Part shown: piece after piece, positions 1-7,475 of the stretch
How the letters are laid out: each line of letters opens with the position of its first letter
Numbering within the stretch: the first letter of the stretch is position 1
Source of the DNA: Streptomyces sp. NBS 14/10
Lineage (GTDB): Bacteria > Actinomycetota > Actinomycetes > Streptomycetales > Streptomycetaceae
DNA: 64,000 nucleotides
Direction of reading: 5' to 3'
NCBI RefSeq assembly: GCF_002224125.1
Contig: NZ_NCSM01000041.1
Coordinates: 32,786 to 96,785, forward strand
The notes under the pieces: model-generated
What the model saw: only the letters and a program-made list of their open reading frames with translations
Database searches by the model: none
Told to the model about the DNA's origin: nothing
Made by a program: the position numbers and the translations under genes

Positions 1-200
1 CCCGCCGCGGTGAGCCCGGCGGTGTGCAGCCGGCCCCGGCAGAACTCCTCCAGCGACTCCGCGTCCCGGATCCGGCCCGCCTTGACGGCGGCCTCGGCGC
101 CTCCGGAATGCGCATGGCCTCCGGCGGGGAACCGGCCGTCGGCGAGGACGAGCAGGGCCGCCCGGGCGGCGGCCGCGGGCATGGGCACGGGCACGGTCAT
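1..200 (-). CDS. ureF: Urease accessory protein UreF, N-terminal part (runs off left edge)
   Basis: Only the first 66 or so codons lie in the window. The translation has the UreF opening: a short hydrophobic helix, then LADGRFPAGGHAHSGG, the family's conserved N-terminal signature, then an acidic/helical stretch (about residues 35-66). UreF works with UreD and UreG (expected further left) to load nickel into apo-urease in the cytoplasm. I start it at the ATG ending at 200; a GTG at 209 in the same frame would add three residues and leave only 6 bases after ureC. It is the last urease gene in the window, on the same strand as ureA-B-C, so operonic expression is likely. Truncated by the window edge, not broken. 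Confidence 0.9.
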   Translation of the reverse strand, partial: MTVPVPMPAAAARAALLVLADGRFPAGGHAHSGGAEAAVKAGRIRDAESLEEFCRGRLHTAGLTAA

Positions 201-215
201 GGTCGCCACGTCCGC

Positions 216-1937
216 TCAGAAGAGGAAGTAGCGCTGTGCCATGGGCAGTTCCGTGGCGGGGGCCGGTTCGACCGGCTCCCCGTCGATGGTCACCGTGAAG
301 GTGTCGGGGTCGACCTCGACCTGCGGGCGGGCGTCGTTCTCCCGCATATCGGCCTTGGTGACGCCGCGTGTGCTGCGGATCGGGGCGAACCGCTTGCCGA
401 GGCCGAGCCGGTCCACCAGGCCGTCGTCGAGCGCGGTCTGCGTGACGAAGTTGAGCGAGTTCGCGGCGGGGGCGCGGCCGATCGCGCCGAACATGGGGCG
501 CGGCAGGACCGGCTGCGGTGTGGGGATGGACGCGTTGGCGTCGCCCATCTGCGCGTACGCGATCTGCCCGCCCTTGATGACCAGCTGCGGTTTGACGCCG
601 AAGAACGCCGGGTCCCACAGCACCAGATCGGCGAGCTTCCCGGTCTCCACGGAGCCGATCTCATGGTCCAGGCCCTGGGCGACGGCCGGATTGATGGTGT
701 ATTTGGCGACATAGCGACGCGCCCGGTGGTTGTCGGCGCGGCCGTCGCCGGGCAGGGCGCCGCGCCGGCGCTTCATGACATGCGCGGTCTGCCAGGTGCG
801 CAGCACGACCTCACCGACCCGCCCCATGGCCTGGGAGTCGGAGGAGATGATCGAGATGGCGCCGAGGTCGTGCAGGATGTCCTCGGCCGCGATCGTGCTG
901 GGCCGGATGCGGGACTCGGCGAAGGCGAGGTCTTCGGGGACGGCCGGGTTGAGGTGGTGGCAGACCATCAGCATGTCGAGGTGTTCCTCGACGGTGTTGA
1001 CGGTGTGCGGGCGGGTCGGGTTGGTGGAGCTGGGCAGCACGTTCGGCTGGGACACCACGGTGATGATGTCCGGCGCGTGCCCGCCGCCCGCGCCCTCGGT
1101 GTGGTACGCGTGGATGGAACGCCCGGCGATGGCGGCGAGCGTGTCGCCGACGAAGCCCGCCTCGTTGAGCGTGTCCGTATGGATGGCGAGTTGGGCGCCG
1201 CTCTCCTCGCACACTCCCAGGCACGCGTCGATGGCGGCGGGGGTGGCGCCCCAGTCCTCATGGATCTTGAACCCGAGGGCGCCGCCCCGCAGCTGGGAGT
1301 ACATCGCCTCACGCGAGACGGTGTTGCCCTTGCCGAGCAGCCCGATGTTGACGGGGTATGCCTCCAGCGCCTCGAACATCCGGGCCAGGTGCCAGGGGCT
1401 CGGCGTGATGGTGGTCGCCTTGGTGCCCTCGGCGGGTCCGGTGCCGCCGCCGACGATGGTGGTGACGCCCGCCGCCATCGCCTCGTCGAGGATGGTCGGG
1501 GAGATGAAGTGGACGTGGGCGTCGACGGCCCCGGCGGTGAGGATCCTGCCGTTGCCCGCGATGACCTCCGTCTCCGGCCCGATGACGAGGTCGGGGTGGA
1601 CGCCGTCCATGGTGTCCGGGTTCCCCGCCTTGCCGATGCCGGTGATCCGGCCGTCGCGCAGCCCGACGTCGGCCTTGACGACGCCCCAGTGGTCCAGGAT
1701 CACGGCGCCGGTGATCACGGTGTCGGGGGTCCCCTCGGCGCGCGTGGCACGCGACTGCCCCATGGACTCGCGGATCACCTTGCCACCGCCGAACACCGCT
1801 TCGTCCCCGGCCCGGCCGGGGCCGCCGGCGCGGTCCTCCTCGATCTCGATGAGAAGGTCGGTGTCGGCGAGCCGTATACGATCGCCGGCGGTCGGCCCGA
1901 AGAGGTCCGCGTACGCGGGGCGGCTGAGTTCAGTCAT
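216..1937 (-). CDS. ureC: Urease subunit alpha (catalytic)
   Basis: This is the 573-residue nickel-containing catalytic subunit, which hydrolyses urea to ammonia and carbamate in the cytoplasm; the length matches the family. Visible hallmarks are the HVHF nickel-ligand motif in the amidohydrolase barrel, the carbamylated bridging lysine in GFKIHEDWG (residue 224), the HTDTLNE region, and MVCHHL with the active-site flap His. The start chosen is MTELSRP at 1937, as in other UreC proteins; an upstream in-frame ATG at 1976 would run into the inverted-repeat element. The ribosome-binding site before 1937 is weak. It sits 165 bases after ureB, a gap filled by that element, and is followed closely by ureF. 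Confidence 0.97.
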   Translation of the reverse strand: MTELSRPAYADLFGPTAGDRIRLADTDLLIEIEEDRAGGPGRAGDEAVFGGGKVIRESMGQSRATRAEGTPDTVITGAVILDHWGVVKADVGLRDGRITGIGKAGNPDTMDGVHPDLVIGPETEVIAGNGRILTAGAVDAHVHFISPTILDEAMAAGVTTIVGGGTGPAEGTKATTITPSPWHLARMFEALEAYPVNIGLLGKGNTVSREAMYSQLRGGALGFKIHEDWGATPAAIDACLGVCEESGAQLAIHTDTLNEAGFVGDTLAAIAGRSIHAYHTEGAGGGHAPDIITVVSQPNVLPSSTNPTRPHTVNTVEEHLDMLMVCHHLNPAVPEDLAFAESRIRPSTIAAEDILHDLGAISIISSDSQAMGRVGEVVLRTWQTAHVMKRRRGALPGDGRADNHRARRYVAKYTINPAVAQGLDHEIGSVETGKLADLVLWDPAFFGVKPQLVIKGGQIAYAQMGDANASIPTPQPVLPRPMFGAIGRAPAANSLNFVTQTALDDGLVDRLGLGKRFAPIRSTRGVTKADMRENDARPQVEVDPDTFTVTIDGEPVEPAPATELPMAQRYFLF

Positions 1938-1965
1938 GCTGCGTCCCATCGTTCGCCCCGCCGCG

Positions 1966-2102
1966 GCAGGGGGCACCTCCCAGCGGTAGCTGGGGGAGGC
2001 TCATGTCACCGTCGCCCGCGAGGCGACAGCGCGGCTCGTATTCTCGTCGCGGGCCGGCGGCCTCGCGTGCTCCCCCAGCTATCGCTGGGAGGTGCCCCCT
2101 GC
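1966..2102. repeat. Inverted-repeat element between ureB and ureC (33-bp arms, 71-bp spacer)
   Basis: Arms at 1966-1998 and 2070-2102 are complementary over 33 bases with one mismatch. Each arm is itself a hairpin (CTCCCAGC, loop, GCTGGGGGAG). The spacer holds a further hairpin, GTCGCC-N5-GGCGAC. The right arm abuts the ureB stop codon exactly. The layout is that of a small non-autonomous, REP- or MITE-like element rather than a rho-independent terminator, as there is no U-tract and ureC follows in the same direction. I recall similar arms being scattered in Streptomyces intergenic regions but could not check. Confidence 0.8.
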
Positions 2103-2408
2103 TCACAAGGACCCTCCTGTCTCGCCACGCAGCCCGGGTACGACGCGCTCGCCCGCTATCGGGACCAGCTCGACCTCGACGGGGATGCCCGGCTCGAAGC
2201 GCACGGCGGTGCCCGCGGCGATGTGCAGACGTTGGCCGTGGGCGGCGGCGCGGTCGAAGTCGAGGCCGGGGTTCGCCTCGGCGAAGTGGTAGTGGGAGCC
2301 GACCTGAACGGGCCGGTCGGCCGCGTTGAGCACGGTGAGGCGGGTGACGGGGCGGCCTTCGTTGAGGCGTACCGGCTCGTCCGCGTGCAGGATCTCTCCG
2401 GGAATCAC
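2103..2408 (-). CDS. ureB: Urease subunit beta
   Basis: A 101-residue urease beta subunit, the usual length for a three-subunit bacterial urease. It begins MIPGEIL and shows the typical [22 protein letters not shown] core and GTAVRFEPG near the C-terminus. It is a structural subunit of the (UreABC)3 complex and makes contacts that cover the alpha-subunit active site. It lies 15 bases downstream of ureA. Its stop codon directly touches the right arm of the inverted-repeat element, so any translational coupling with ureC has been interrupted. Confidence 0.97.
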   Translation of the reverse strand: MIPGEILHADEPVRLNEGRPVTRLTVLNAADRPVQVGSHYHFAEANPGLDFDRAAAHGQRLHIAAGTAVRFEPGIPVEVELVPIAGERVVPGLRGETGGSL

Positions 2409-2423
2409 GGGAGGCGCCCTCCG

Positions 2424-2726
<303 letters not shown>

Positions 2727-2823
2727 GCCTACCACCTCACGCTTGTCCCGTCGGACGGGGTCGAATCGCCCGCTCACCTGCGGCCCGGTTCCCAGGGCGG
2801 CTCGCACCCGGTTTCGGAAGGCT

Positions 2824-2850
2824 AGTTCCGCGGCGTTTCCACGGCGTTAA
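2824..2850 (-). promoter_or_regulatory. GlnR-like box upstream of ureA
   Basis: On the minus strand the sequence reads TTAAC-N6-GAAAC-N6-GAACT, three pentamers on an exact 11-base period. This fits the actinobacterial GlnR pattern of gTnAc / GaAAc half-sites separated by six bases. GlnR is known to control urease genes in Streptomyces. The assignment to this promoter is inference from position and pattern. Confidence 0.6.
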
Positions 2851-2892
2851 CTGCGGCGGTTGTGGTGGGTGGGGGTCGAGTCGGGCGGGGCC

Positions 2893-3213
2893 TCAGCCGC
2901 GCCCGCGCCGCCGGTCCCCGACGTCCGGGCCGCGGTGCTCCGCGGCGATGCCGAACCGCCGCCGTTCGCCGGGAGCGGACGCCGCCGGGCGGACGGTCGA
3001 GACCGTGCTGATCACCTGCTCCTCCTCGGCGCCCGCCTCGCCTGCCTCATCCGACTCCATCTCCTCGAGTCGCCGCAGGTCATCGGCCGAGACCAGGGAC
3101 ACGAGCGGCTTTCCGTGCCGCGTCACGACCACCCGCTCGCCGCCGTACACAACGCGGTTGATCAGCTCGGCGAGCTCTGCTCGGGCTTGCGTCACCGGAA
3201 TCTCGTAGGCCAT
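2893..3213 (-). CDS. Phd/YefM-family antitoxin, apparently orphan
   Basis: A 106-residue protein starting MAYEIPVTQARAELAELINRV, the Phd/YefM DNA-binding fold, followed by RVVVTRHGKPLVSLVSADDL, the family's core beta-hairpin and helix. The start at 3213 is chosen because it begins the domain; two ATGs at 3222-3225 are also in frame. The C-terminal half (about residues 60-106) is an acidic then basic, probably disordered tail. Antitoxins of this family bind DNA as dimers and neutralise RelE/YoeB or Doc toxins, but no toxin gene is adjacent on either side. It is divergent from a ClpP-like protease gene with a palindrome in between, so it may act as that gene's regulator. Confidence 0.85.
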   Translation of the reverse strand: MAYEIPVTQARAELAELINRVVYGGERVVVTRHGKPLVSLVSADDLRRLEEMESDEAGEAGAEEEQVISTVSTVRPAASAPGERRRFGIAAEHRGPDVGDRRRGRG

Positions 3214-3231
3214 GCTCCCCATCATAACGAG

Positions 3232-3248
3232 ATGTACGTCCTGTACAT
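3232..3248. promoter_or_regulatory. Palindromic operator between antitoxin and clpP-like gene
   Basis: ATGTAC-N5-GTACAT is a perfect inverted repeat. It lies 18 bases upstream of the antitoxin start and about 43 bases upstream of the divergent ClpP-like start. Phd/YefM proteins autoregulate through short palindromes, so this is the likely site. Function inferred. Confidence 0.6.
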
Positions 3249-3290
3249 TTTTTACAGACGCCCGAGTACCACCTGACACCCAGAGGTGAC

Positions 3291-3929
3291 GTGATGGAAC
3301 GCCCGACGGCGCGCTACGTCCTGCCCGAGTTCACCGAGCGCACGAGCAACGGGGTCCGCACCATGGACCCGTACTCCAAGCTCCTGTCCGAGCGCATCGT
3401 CTTCCTCGGCACCCAGGTCGACGACACCTCGGCCAACGACGTGATCGCACAGCTCGTCCACCTGGAACACGCCAGCCCCGACCAGGACATCTCGCTGTAC
3501 ATCAACTCGCCCGGCGGCTCGTTCTCCGCCATGACGGCGATCTACGACACGATGCACTTCGTCACCTGCGACGTGGAGACGATCTGCCTGGGCCAGGCCG
3601 CCTCCGCGGCCGCCGTACTGCTGGCCGCCGGCACCCCGGGCAAGCGCTTCGCGCTGCCGGGCGCGCGGGTCCTCATCCACCAGCCGTCGTTCAGCGAACC
3701 CATCCAGGGCACGACCTCCGACCTGGAACTCCAGGCCAAGGAGATGCTGCGCACCCGCGCCCTCCTGGAAGAGCTGCTGGTACGGCACACCGGGCAGACC
3801 GCCGAGCGGATCCGCTCCGACATCGAGCGCGACAAGATCTTCAACGCCGAGGACGCGGTGGCATACGGGCTCGTGGACCGGCTCACCCAGAGCCGCAAGC
3901 ACCCGCGGCCACTGCGCGACGCGAGGTGA
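3291..3929 (+). CDS. ClpP-family ATP-dependent protease proteolytic subunit
   Basis: A 212-residue ClpP-like serine peptidase. The catalytic Ser is in GQAASAAA, the His in LIHQPS and the Asp in IERDKIF, so the triad is intact; LYINSPGGS is the oxyanion-loop signature. ClpP forms 14-mer chambers fed by ClpX/ClpC unfoldases. The start is GTG at 3291 or the ATG next to it. It is a single gene rather than the tandem clpP pairs known in Streptomyces, divergent from a Phd/YefM-type regulator, and followed 11 bases later by a small unknown gene on the same strand. Which Streptomyces ClpP paralogue it corresponds to cannot be decided here. Confidence 0.92.
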   Translation: MMERPTARYVLPEFTERTSNGVRTMDPYSKLLSERIVFLGTQVDDTSANDVIAQLVHLEHASPDQDISLYINSPGGSFSAMTAIYDTMHFVTCDVETICLGQAASAAAVLLAAGTPGKRFALPGARVLIHQPSFSEPIQGTTSDLELQAKEMLRTRALLEELLVRHTGQTAERIRSDIERDKIFNAEDAVAYGLVDRLTQSRKHPRPLRDAR

Positions 3930-3940
3930 GGTGACCGACC

Positions 3941-4249
3941 GTGCTACCGCCTGAACTGCCCCCGCTGCCCGCGCTCACCCGCGCGGAGGGCGCGCTGGTG
4001 GACGGCTATCTGGACGTGGTCGACCTGCTCGCCCGAATCAACCCGTCCCGCGGCAGCGACACCTACGCGGGCCTGCGAGCCGCGCAGGCCCTGGTGGGGA
4101 AGGCCACCGCCCTCCGGGACGCGCTGGCCCTGATGCACGAGCGCGGCGAGAGCCGCCTCCACACCACGACGCTGGAGCGCGCCCTCCGCGTACTGGACGG
4201 AGACCGCCGCACCGAACGCGTGACGCTGCCCCCGACGCCCGCGCACTGA
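3941..4249 (+). CDS. Small hypothetical protein downstream of ClpP
   Basis: A 102-residue protein from a GTG start, with GAGGTGAGG upstream. It is soluble and mostly helical by composition, with no signal peptide or membrane segment; residues 15-75 (VDGYLDVVDLLARINPSRGS and following) are the ordered part. I do not recognise a family. The 11-base spacing after the ClpP-like gene argues for co-transcription, so a ClpP adaptor or accessory role is conceivable but unsupported. Confidence 0.7.
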   Translation: MLPPELPPLPALTRAEGALVDGYLDVVDLLARINPSRGSDTYAGLRAAQALVGKATALRDALALMHERGESRLHTTTLERALRVLDGDRRTERVTLPPTPAH

Positions 4250-4486
4250 CGCGGGGAAGCGGCGCCGTTCACCCGGACGGCCCAACCCGGCCCCGGCGCC
4301 CCCGCCGGACCGGCCTGCGGTGCCACAGCGGTGCTTTTCGCCTCCCTGTCGGCCTCCCCGCCCCCGCCCCCGGCCTCGCATCCATACGAGGCCGGGGGCA
4401 CCATCCCAGGGACGACAGGACCCGCCGCGTCGGGCGCCTGGCCGGTATGGGCCGGGCAGGGGCCCGGCAGACGAAGGGGGTGCGCG

Positions 4487-4963
4487 ATGAATGCGCACAT
4501 ACGAGTCCCTACAGCCGTATCCCGGGCCGGCGCCGTCTCGGCCCTGACTGTCGCCGCGGTCGGTGGCCCCGTAGCGGGGCCGGGAATTCCGCAGCAGGCC
4601 GAGGCGGCCTCCGCCGCCGCCGCGAAGGCGCTGCAGGTCGCCGCGTCGAAGAAGGGAGCCCCGTACACCTACGGGGCCGCCGGCCCCAGCCGCTTCGACT
4701 GCTCGGGCCTGACCCAGTACTCGTACAAGCGGGCCGGAAAGCGGCTGCCGCGTACGGCCGCCGCGCAGTACAACCGCACCCGCCATATCAAGGCCGCCTC
4801 CCGCCACGGCGGCGACCTGGTGTTCTTCCATTCCGGGAGCAGCGTCTACCACGTGGGCCTGTACGCGGGGCGCGGCCGGATCTGGCATGCGCCCAAGCCG
4901 GGGACCGTGGTGCGGCTGGAGCGCATCTGGACCAAGAAGGTCTGGTACGGCAAGGTGCGCTGA
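4487..4963 (+). CDS. Secreted NlpC/P60-family peptidoglycan hydrolase
   Basis: A 158-residue protein with a signal peptide (about residues 1-40; an Ala-rich hydrophobic stretch ending near QAEAAS) followed by a minimal NlpC/P60 domain. The catalytic Cys is in FDCSGLTQYSY, the His in VYHVGLYAG, and the third polar residue is in IWHAPKPG. Such enzymes cleave D-Glu-diaminopimelate-type bonds in cell-wall peptides. There are no SH3 or LysM targeting domains. GAAGGGGG upstream is a plausible ribosome-binding site. The 237 bases upstream show no riboswitch I can recognise. Confidence 0.9.
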   Translation: MNAHIRVPTAVSRAGAVSALTVAAVGGPVAGPGIPQQAEAASAAAAKALQVAASKKGAPYTYGAAGPSRFDCSGLTQYSYKRAGKRLPRTAAAQYNRTRHIKAASRHGGDLVFFHSGSSVYHVGLYAGRGRIWHAPKPGTVVRLERIWTKKVWYGKVR

Positions 4964-4974
4964 CCGACACCGGG

Positions 4975-5028
4975 GCCTGACTGTCGGTAGCGGGCTGACT
5001 GTCAGTAGCCGGCTGACTGTCAGTGGGG
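4975..5028. repeat. Three 18-bp tandem repeats after the NlpC/P60 gene
   Basis: Units at 4975-4992, 4993-5010 and 5011-5028 share CTGACTGTC. They begin 11 bases after the stop codon and repeat a TGA in each unit. They lie in the leader of the next gene. Confidence 0.8.
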
Positions 5029-5083
5029 CGCCGGTACGTTGGCGGGGTCGGGGAAGTCCGTCCATCGGTTCGCGAGGGATCAC

Positions 5084-5482
5084 ATGTCGTATCTCAACCC
5101 GGTCCGCAACATCACCTTCGACGCCCACGACCCGTACGCCCTGGCGCAGTTCTGGTCCGCCCTGACCGGGTATGCGCTGGAGGGCTCCGCGCCGGATGAC
5201 GACGAGGTGCTGATCACTTCGAACCAGACCGGCGTCCCGGGTCTGCTGTTTCTGCGGGTGCCCGATGCCAAGCAGGGCAAGAACCGCGTCCACCTCGACA
5301 TCCAGCCGCCCTCGGGCACGCGGGACGCCGAGGTGGAGCGGATGGTCTCGCTGGGCGCGTCGGTCATCGACGACCGGCGCACGGAGGACGGGCTCGGCTG
5401 GGTGGTGATGACGGACCCGGAGGGAAATGAGTTCTGCGTCGAGCGCAGCGCGGTCGAGCGTGGCTTGGTGGAGCCGATGTGA
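5084..5482 (+). CDS. VOC (glyoxalase/bleomycin-resistance fold) family protein
   Basis: A 132-residue single-module VOC protein. It opens with LNPVRNITFDAHDPYALAQFW, the beta-alpha-beta start of the fold, and closes with VMTDPEGNEFCVERS, the usual second-half signature. Probable metal-ligand positions are H in FDAHD, H in VHLDIQ and E in NEFCVE. The substrate is unknown. The start is the ATG at 5084; an upstream in-frame start would add 15 residues that do not belong to the fold. It lies alone between the repeat tract and the cyclase-like gene. Confidence 0.88.
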   Translation: MSYLNPVRNITFDAHDPYALAQFWSALTGYALEGSAPDDDEVLITSNQTGVPGLLFLRVPDAKQGKNRVHLDIQPPSGTRDAEVERMVSLGASVIDDRRTEDGLGWVVMTDPEGNEFCVERSAVERGLVEPM

Positions 5483-5554
5483 CGTCCGATGTCTTCGACA
5501 CCGGTGCCAACGCGCGTAGCGTGGCCGGGTGTCGGCAGCAGGAGGGGGCTTGTG

Positions 5555-6760
5555 GTGACCGAGCAGTTCCAGGCGGACCGGACCTACGACCATGTGTATC
5601 TGGTCTTCATCGACACGGCCGGATATTCGACGATCGTCCTGTCGAACCCGAGAGACCGCGCCGCCCACGCCTTCGATCTGCTGCGCGAGCGGATGCGCAC
5701 CCGGCTCGCGCAGCTGGCGGCGGAGCGCCGCTGTGCCCGCAGCGGGGTGTGGAGCTGGCGGGGCGACGGCGGGTTCTTCGCCGTCCATGACGACAGCGAG
5801 AGCGTGGCCCGCGATGTCGCGCTGGAGGCGGCCAGGACCTTCCTCACCCTGGATCTGCTCCATCTGCGGGACGAGTTCGCGCGGGCGGGCGTGGGCGGCG
5901 AGCTGCATCTGCGGATGGCCGTGCACAAGGGGACGATCCAGCACACCGGCGAGGGGCGGACCGGCACCATCCACTCCCCCGACATCAATCTGGCCGCGCA
6001 TCTGGAGAAGGCGACCCCTCGGGACTGCCTGGCGATCTCCGAGGACGTGTACCGCACCGCGGGCCCGTACGCGGAGCAGTTCACCCCCGTGGGGAGCCAT
6101 GAGGGCAAGCACGTCTATCTGATGGCCGGGGACGGCGGCCCGCAGCAGGCGGCCAAGGCGTGGCTGGCGAGCCGCGGGCTTGACGGGGGCACCGCGGTGC
6201 ACGCGTATCCCGAGCGGCCGAGCTCCGAAGAGAAGGCGCGGCTGCTGGACGCGGCGTCCGAGGAAGTCCTCGACATGGGCACGGCGCTGCGCACCTCCTC
6301 CGGCCGGCTGGTCACCACCGAGCGCCCGGCCCGCTATCGCGACGCGGTCCTCGGCCTGCTGCGCCGGGGCGGGATCTACAGCTGCTTTCTGCTGGACCCG
6401 TCCTCGGACGCCGCGGCCACGCTGGCGCGGCAGTACCAGGAGGACATGACGAGGAAGATCAAGGATTCGCTGGAGCGGTTCGGCCGGTTCAAGGAGCGCT
6501 ATGGCGCCGAGGCCGAGGGGCTGCGGGTGTACCAGACGGACGAGTTCCCCGGGTTCTCCGCGCTGGCCGTCGACGTGCGGCGGCCCGACGGGCTGATCCT
6601 CTACTCCTCGTATCTCATGGGCACCAGCCCGTACGGCGTGATCGAGCGCGGCGATATGCCACACTATCTGATCAGCCCGACGGCCGGGCCGGTGTTCGGG
6701 CGCATACGGGAGCTGGCCGAGGCCCGCGGCACCACGGGGCACGTCAAGCGCGTCCTGTGA
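5555..6760 (+). CDS. Class III nucleotide-cyclase-like domain fused to an unrecognised C-terminal domain
   Basis: A 401-residue soluble protein with AGGAGG 9 bases before the GTG at 5555 (5552 is also possible). Residues 12-175 look like a class III adenylate/guanylate cyclase domain: VYLVFIDTAGYS holds the first metal Asp (D20), SWRGDGGFF the second (D71), and PDINLAAHLEKA the loop normally reading N-x-A-A-R. Asn145 is kept, but the transition-state Arg is His149. Residues 230-401 form a second domain (GGIYSCFLLDP ... DEFPGFSALAVDV ... YSSYLMGTSPYG) that I recall seeing attached to actinobacterial regulators but cannot name. There is no transmembrane or sensor segment. Its product could be a cyclic purine or pyrimidine nucleotide, or it may be catalytically dead. 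Confidence 0.75.
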   Translation: MTEQFQADRTYDHVYLVFIDTAGYSTIVLSNPRDRAAHAFDLLRERMRTRLAQLAAERRCARSGVWSWRGDGGFFAVHDDSESVARDVALEAARTFLTLDLLHLRDEFARAGVGGELHLRMAVHKGTIQHTGEGRTGTIHSPDINLAAHLEKATPRDCLAISEDVYRTAGPYAEQFTPVGSHEGKHVYLMAGDGGPQQAAKAWLASRGLDGGTAVHAYPERPSSEEKARLLDAASEEVLDMGTALRTSSGRLVTTERPARYRDAVLGLLRRGGIYSCFLLDPSSDAAATLARQYQEDMTRKIKDSLERFGRFKERYGAEAEGLRVYQTDEFPGFSALAVDVRRPDGLILYSSYLMGTSPYGVIERGDMPHYLISPTAGPVFGRIRELAEARGTTGHVKRVL

Positions 6761-6816
6761 GCGCGGCGTACGTCGGGCCTTCGCGGTGACCCGAACGGGC
6801 CGCCGCTCAGCCCACG

Positions 6817-7245
6817 TCAGCCCACGGGAACGGTCCAGGGCAGCGCGATCCAGACCGTCTTCCCGCCCTCCGGCGTCGGGATGACGGACACCTCGCCGCC
6901 CGACTCCGCGGCCAGCGACCGGATGATCAGCAGGCCCCGGCCGTTGTCCTGATGGGTGGCGGGCGGCAGGCGTTTGGGCCATCTGGGGTGGCTGTCGGTG
7001 ACGCCGATGCTCAGCCGCTCTTCGCGTTCCAGCCGCAGATCCACGGTGAAGGTGGGCGATTGGCCCATCGTGTGCTGGACGGCGTTGGTGGCGAGTTCGG
7101 AGACGACGAGCCGTACGATGCCGACGGTCTCCGCATCCGTCGGCAGACCCCATTCGGCCAGCACGCTCGTCACATATCTTCGCGCCGCGGTCACCGAGAC
7201 CGGCGCGCTCGGCAGAGTGACGGATGCTTCGTGGTGGTCAGCCAT
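6817..7245 (-). CDS. RsbW/SpoIIAB-like ATP-binding regulatory protein
   Basis: A 142-residue HATPase_c_2 (GHKL) protein: N-box in VSELATNAVQH, G-box in DNGRGLLIIRSLAAE and a C-terminal GGKTVWIALPW. This family includes anti-sigma factor kinases and the many stand-alone ATP-binding proteins found beside XRE/DUF397 genes in Streptomyces. The start is the ATG at 7245 (MADHHEASVTLPS); a longer reading from 7395 adds a basic non-family leader. It is divergent from the XRE regulator, sharing 230 bases of upstream DNA. Confidence 0.88.
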   Translation of the reverse strand: MADHHEASVTLPSAPVSVTAARRYVTSVLAEWGLPTDAETVGIVRLVVSELATNAVQHTMGQSPTFTVDLRLEREERLSIGVTDSHPRWPKRLPPATHQDNGRGLLIIRSLAAESGGEVSVIPTPEGGKTVWIALPWTVPVG

Positions 7246-7475
7246 GGCGACCCTGTCCCTTCCAGCCGGGGCGCGGCTGCGGACGCGTGCGAGTAGTAAT
7301 GCCAAGCCAGTGAAGTCGTGGGCAGCCCCGGCGGCTCTAGCGTCAGAGTGCCATCGATGGACCCCACAACGGGTGCGATCCACCGAGTTATGCATATATC
7401 TGTCGCTCGAAACGGTGAACTCTGCTACGGAAGACCGGATTTGAGCGGCACACTGGCGACCGGGAATTCGAGAGA

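Noticed and set aside
2893..3213. Toxin partner for the Phd/YefM protein in 2727-2892
   Set aside because: That stretch holds the ureA promoter region and no open frame of toxin size in the right orientation.
4250..4486. Possible c-di-AMP (ydaO) riboswitch before the NlpC/P60 gene
   Set aside because: Such riboswitches precede some Streptomyces cell-wall hydrolase genes, but I could not find the conserved core; only unconnected GC-rich stems are present.
5555..6760. Complete Pycsar defence system
   Set aside because: No separate effector gene adjoins and the catalytic Arg is replaced; kept as a candidate single-gene system only.
3944..7153. 1069-residue minus-strand open frame
   Set aside because: Runs antisense across four recognisable genes (NlpC/P60, VOC, cyclase-like and others); no domain pattern.
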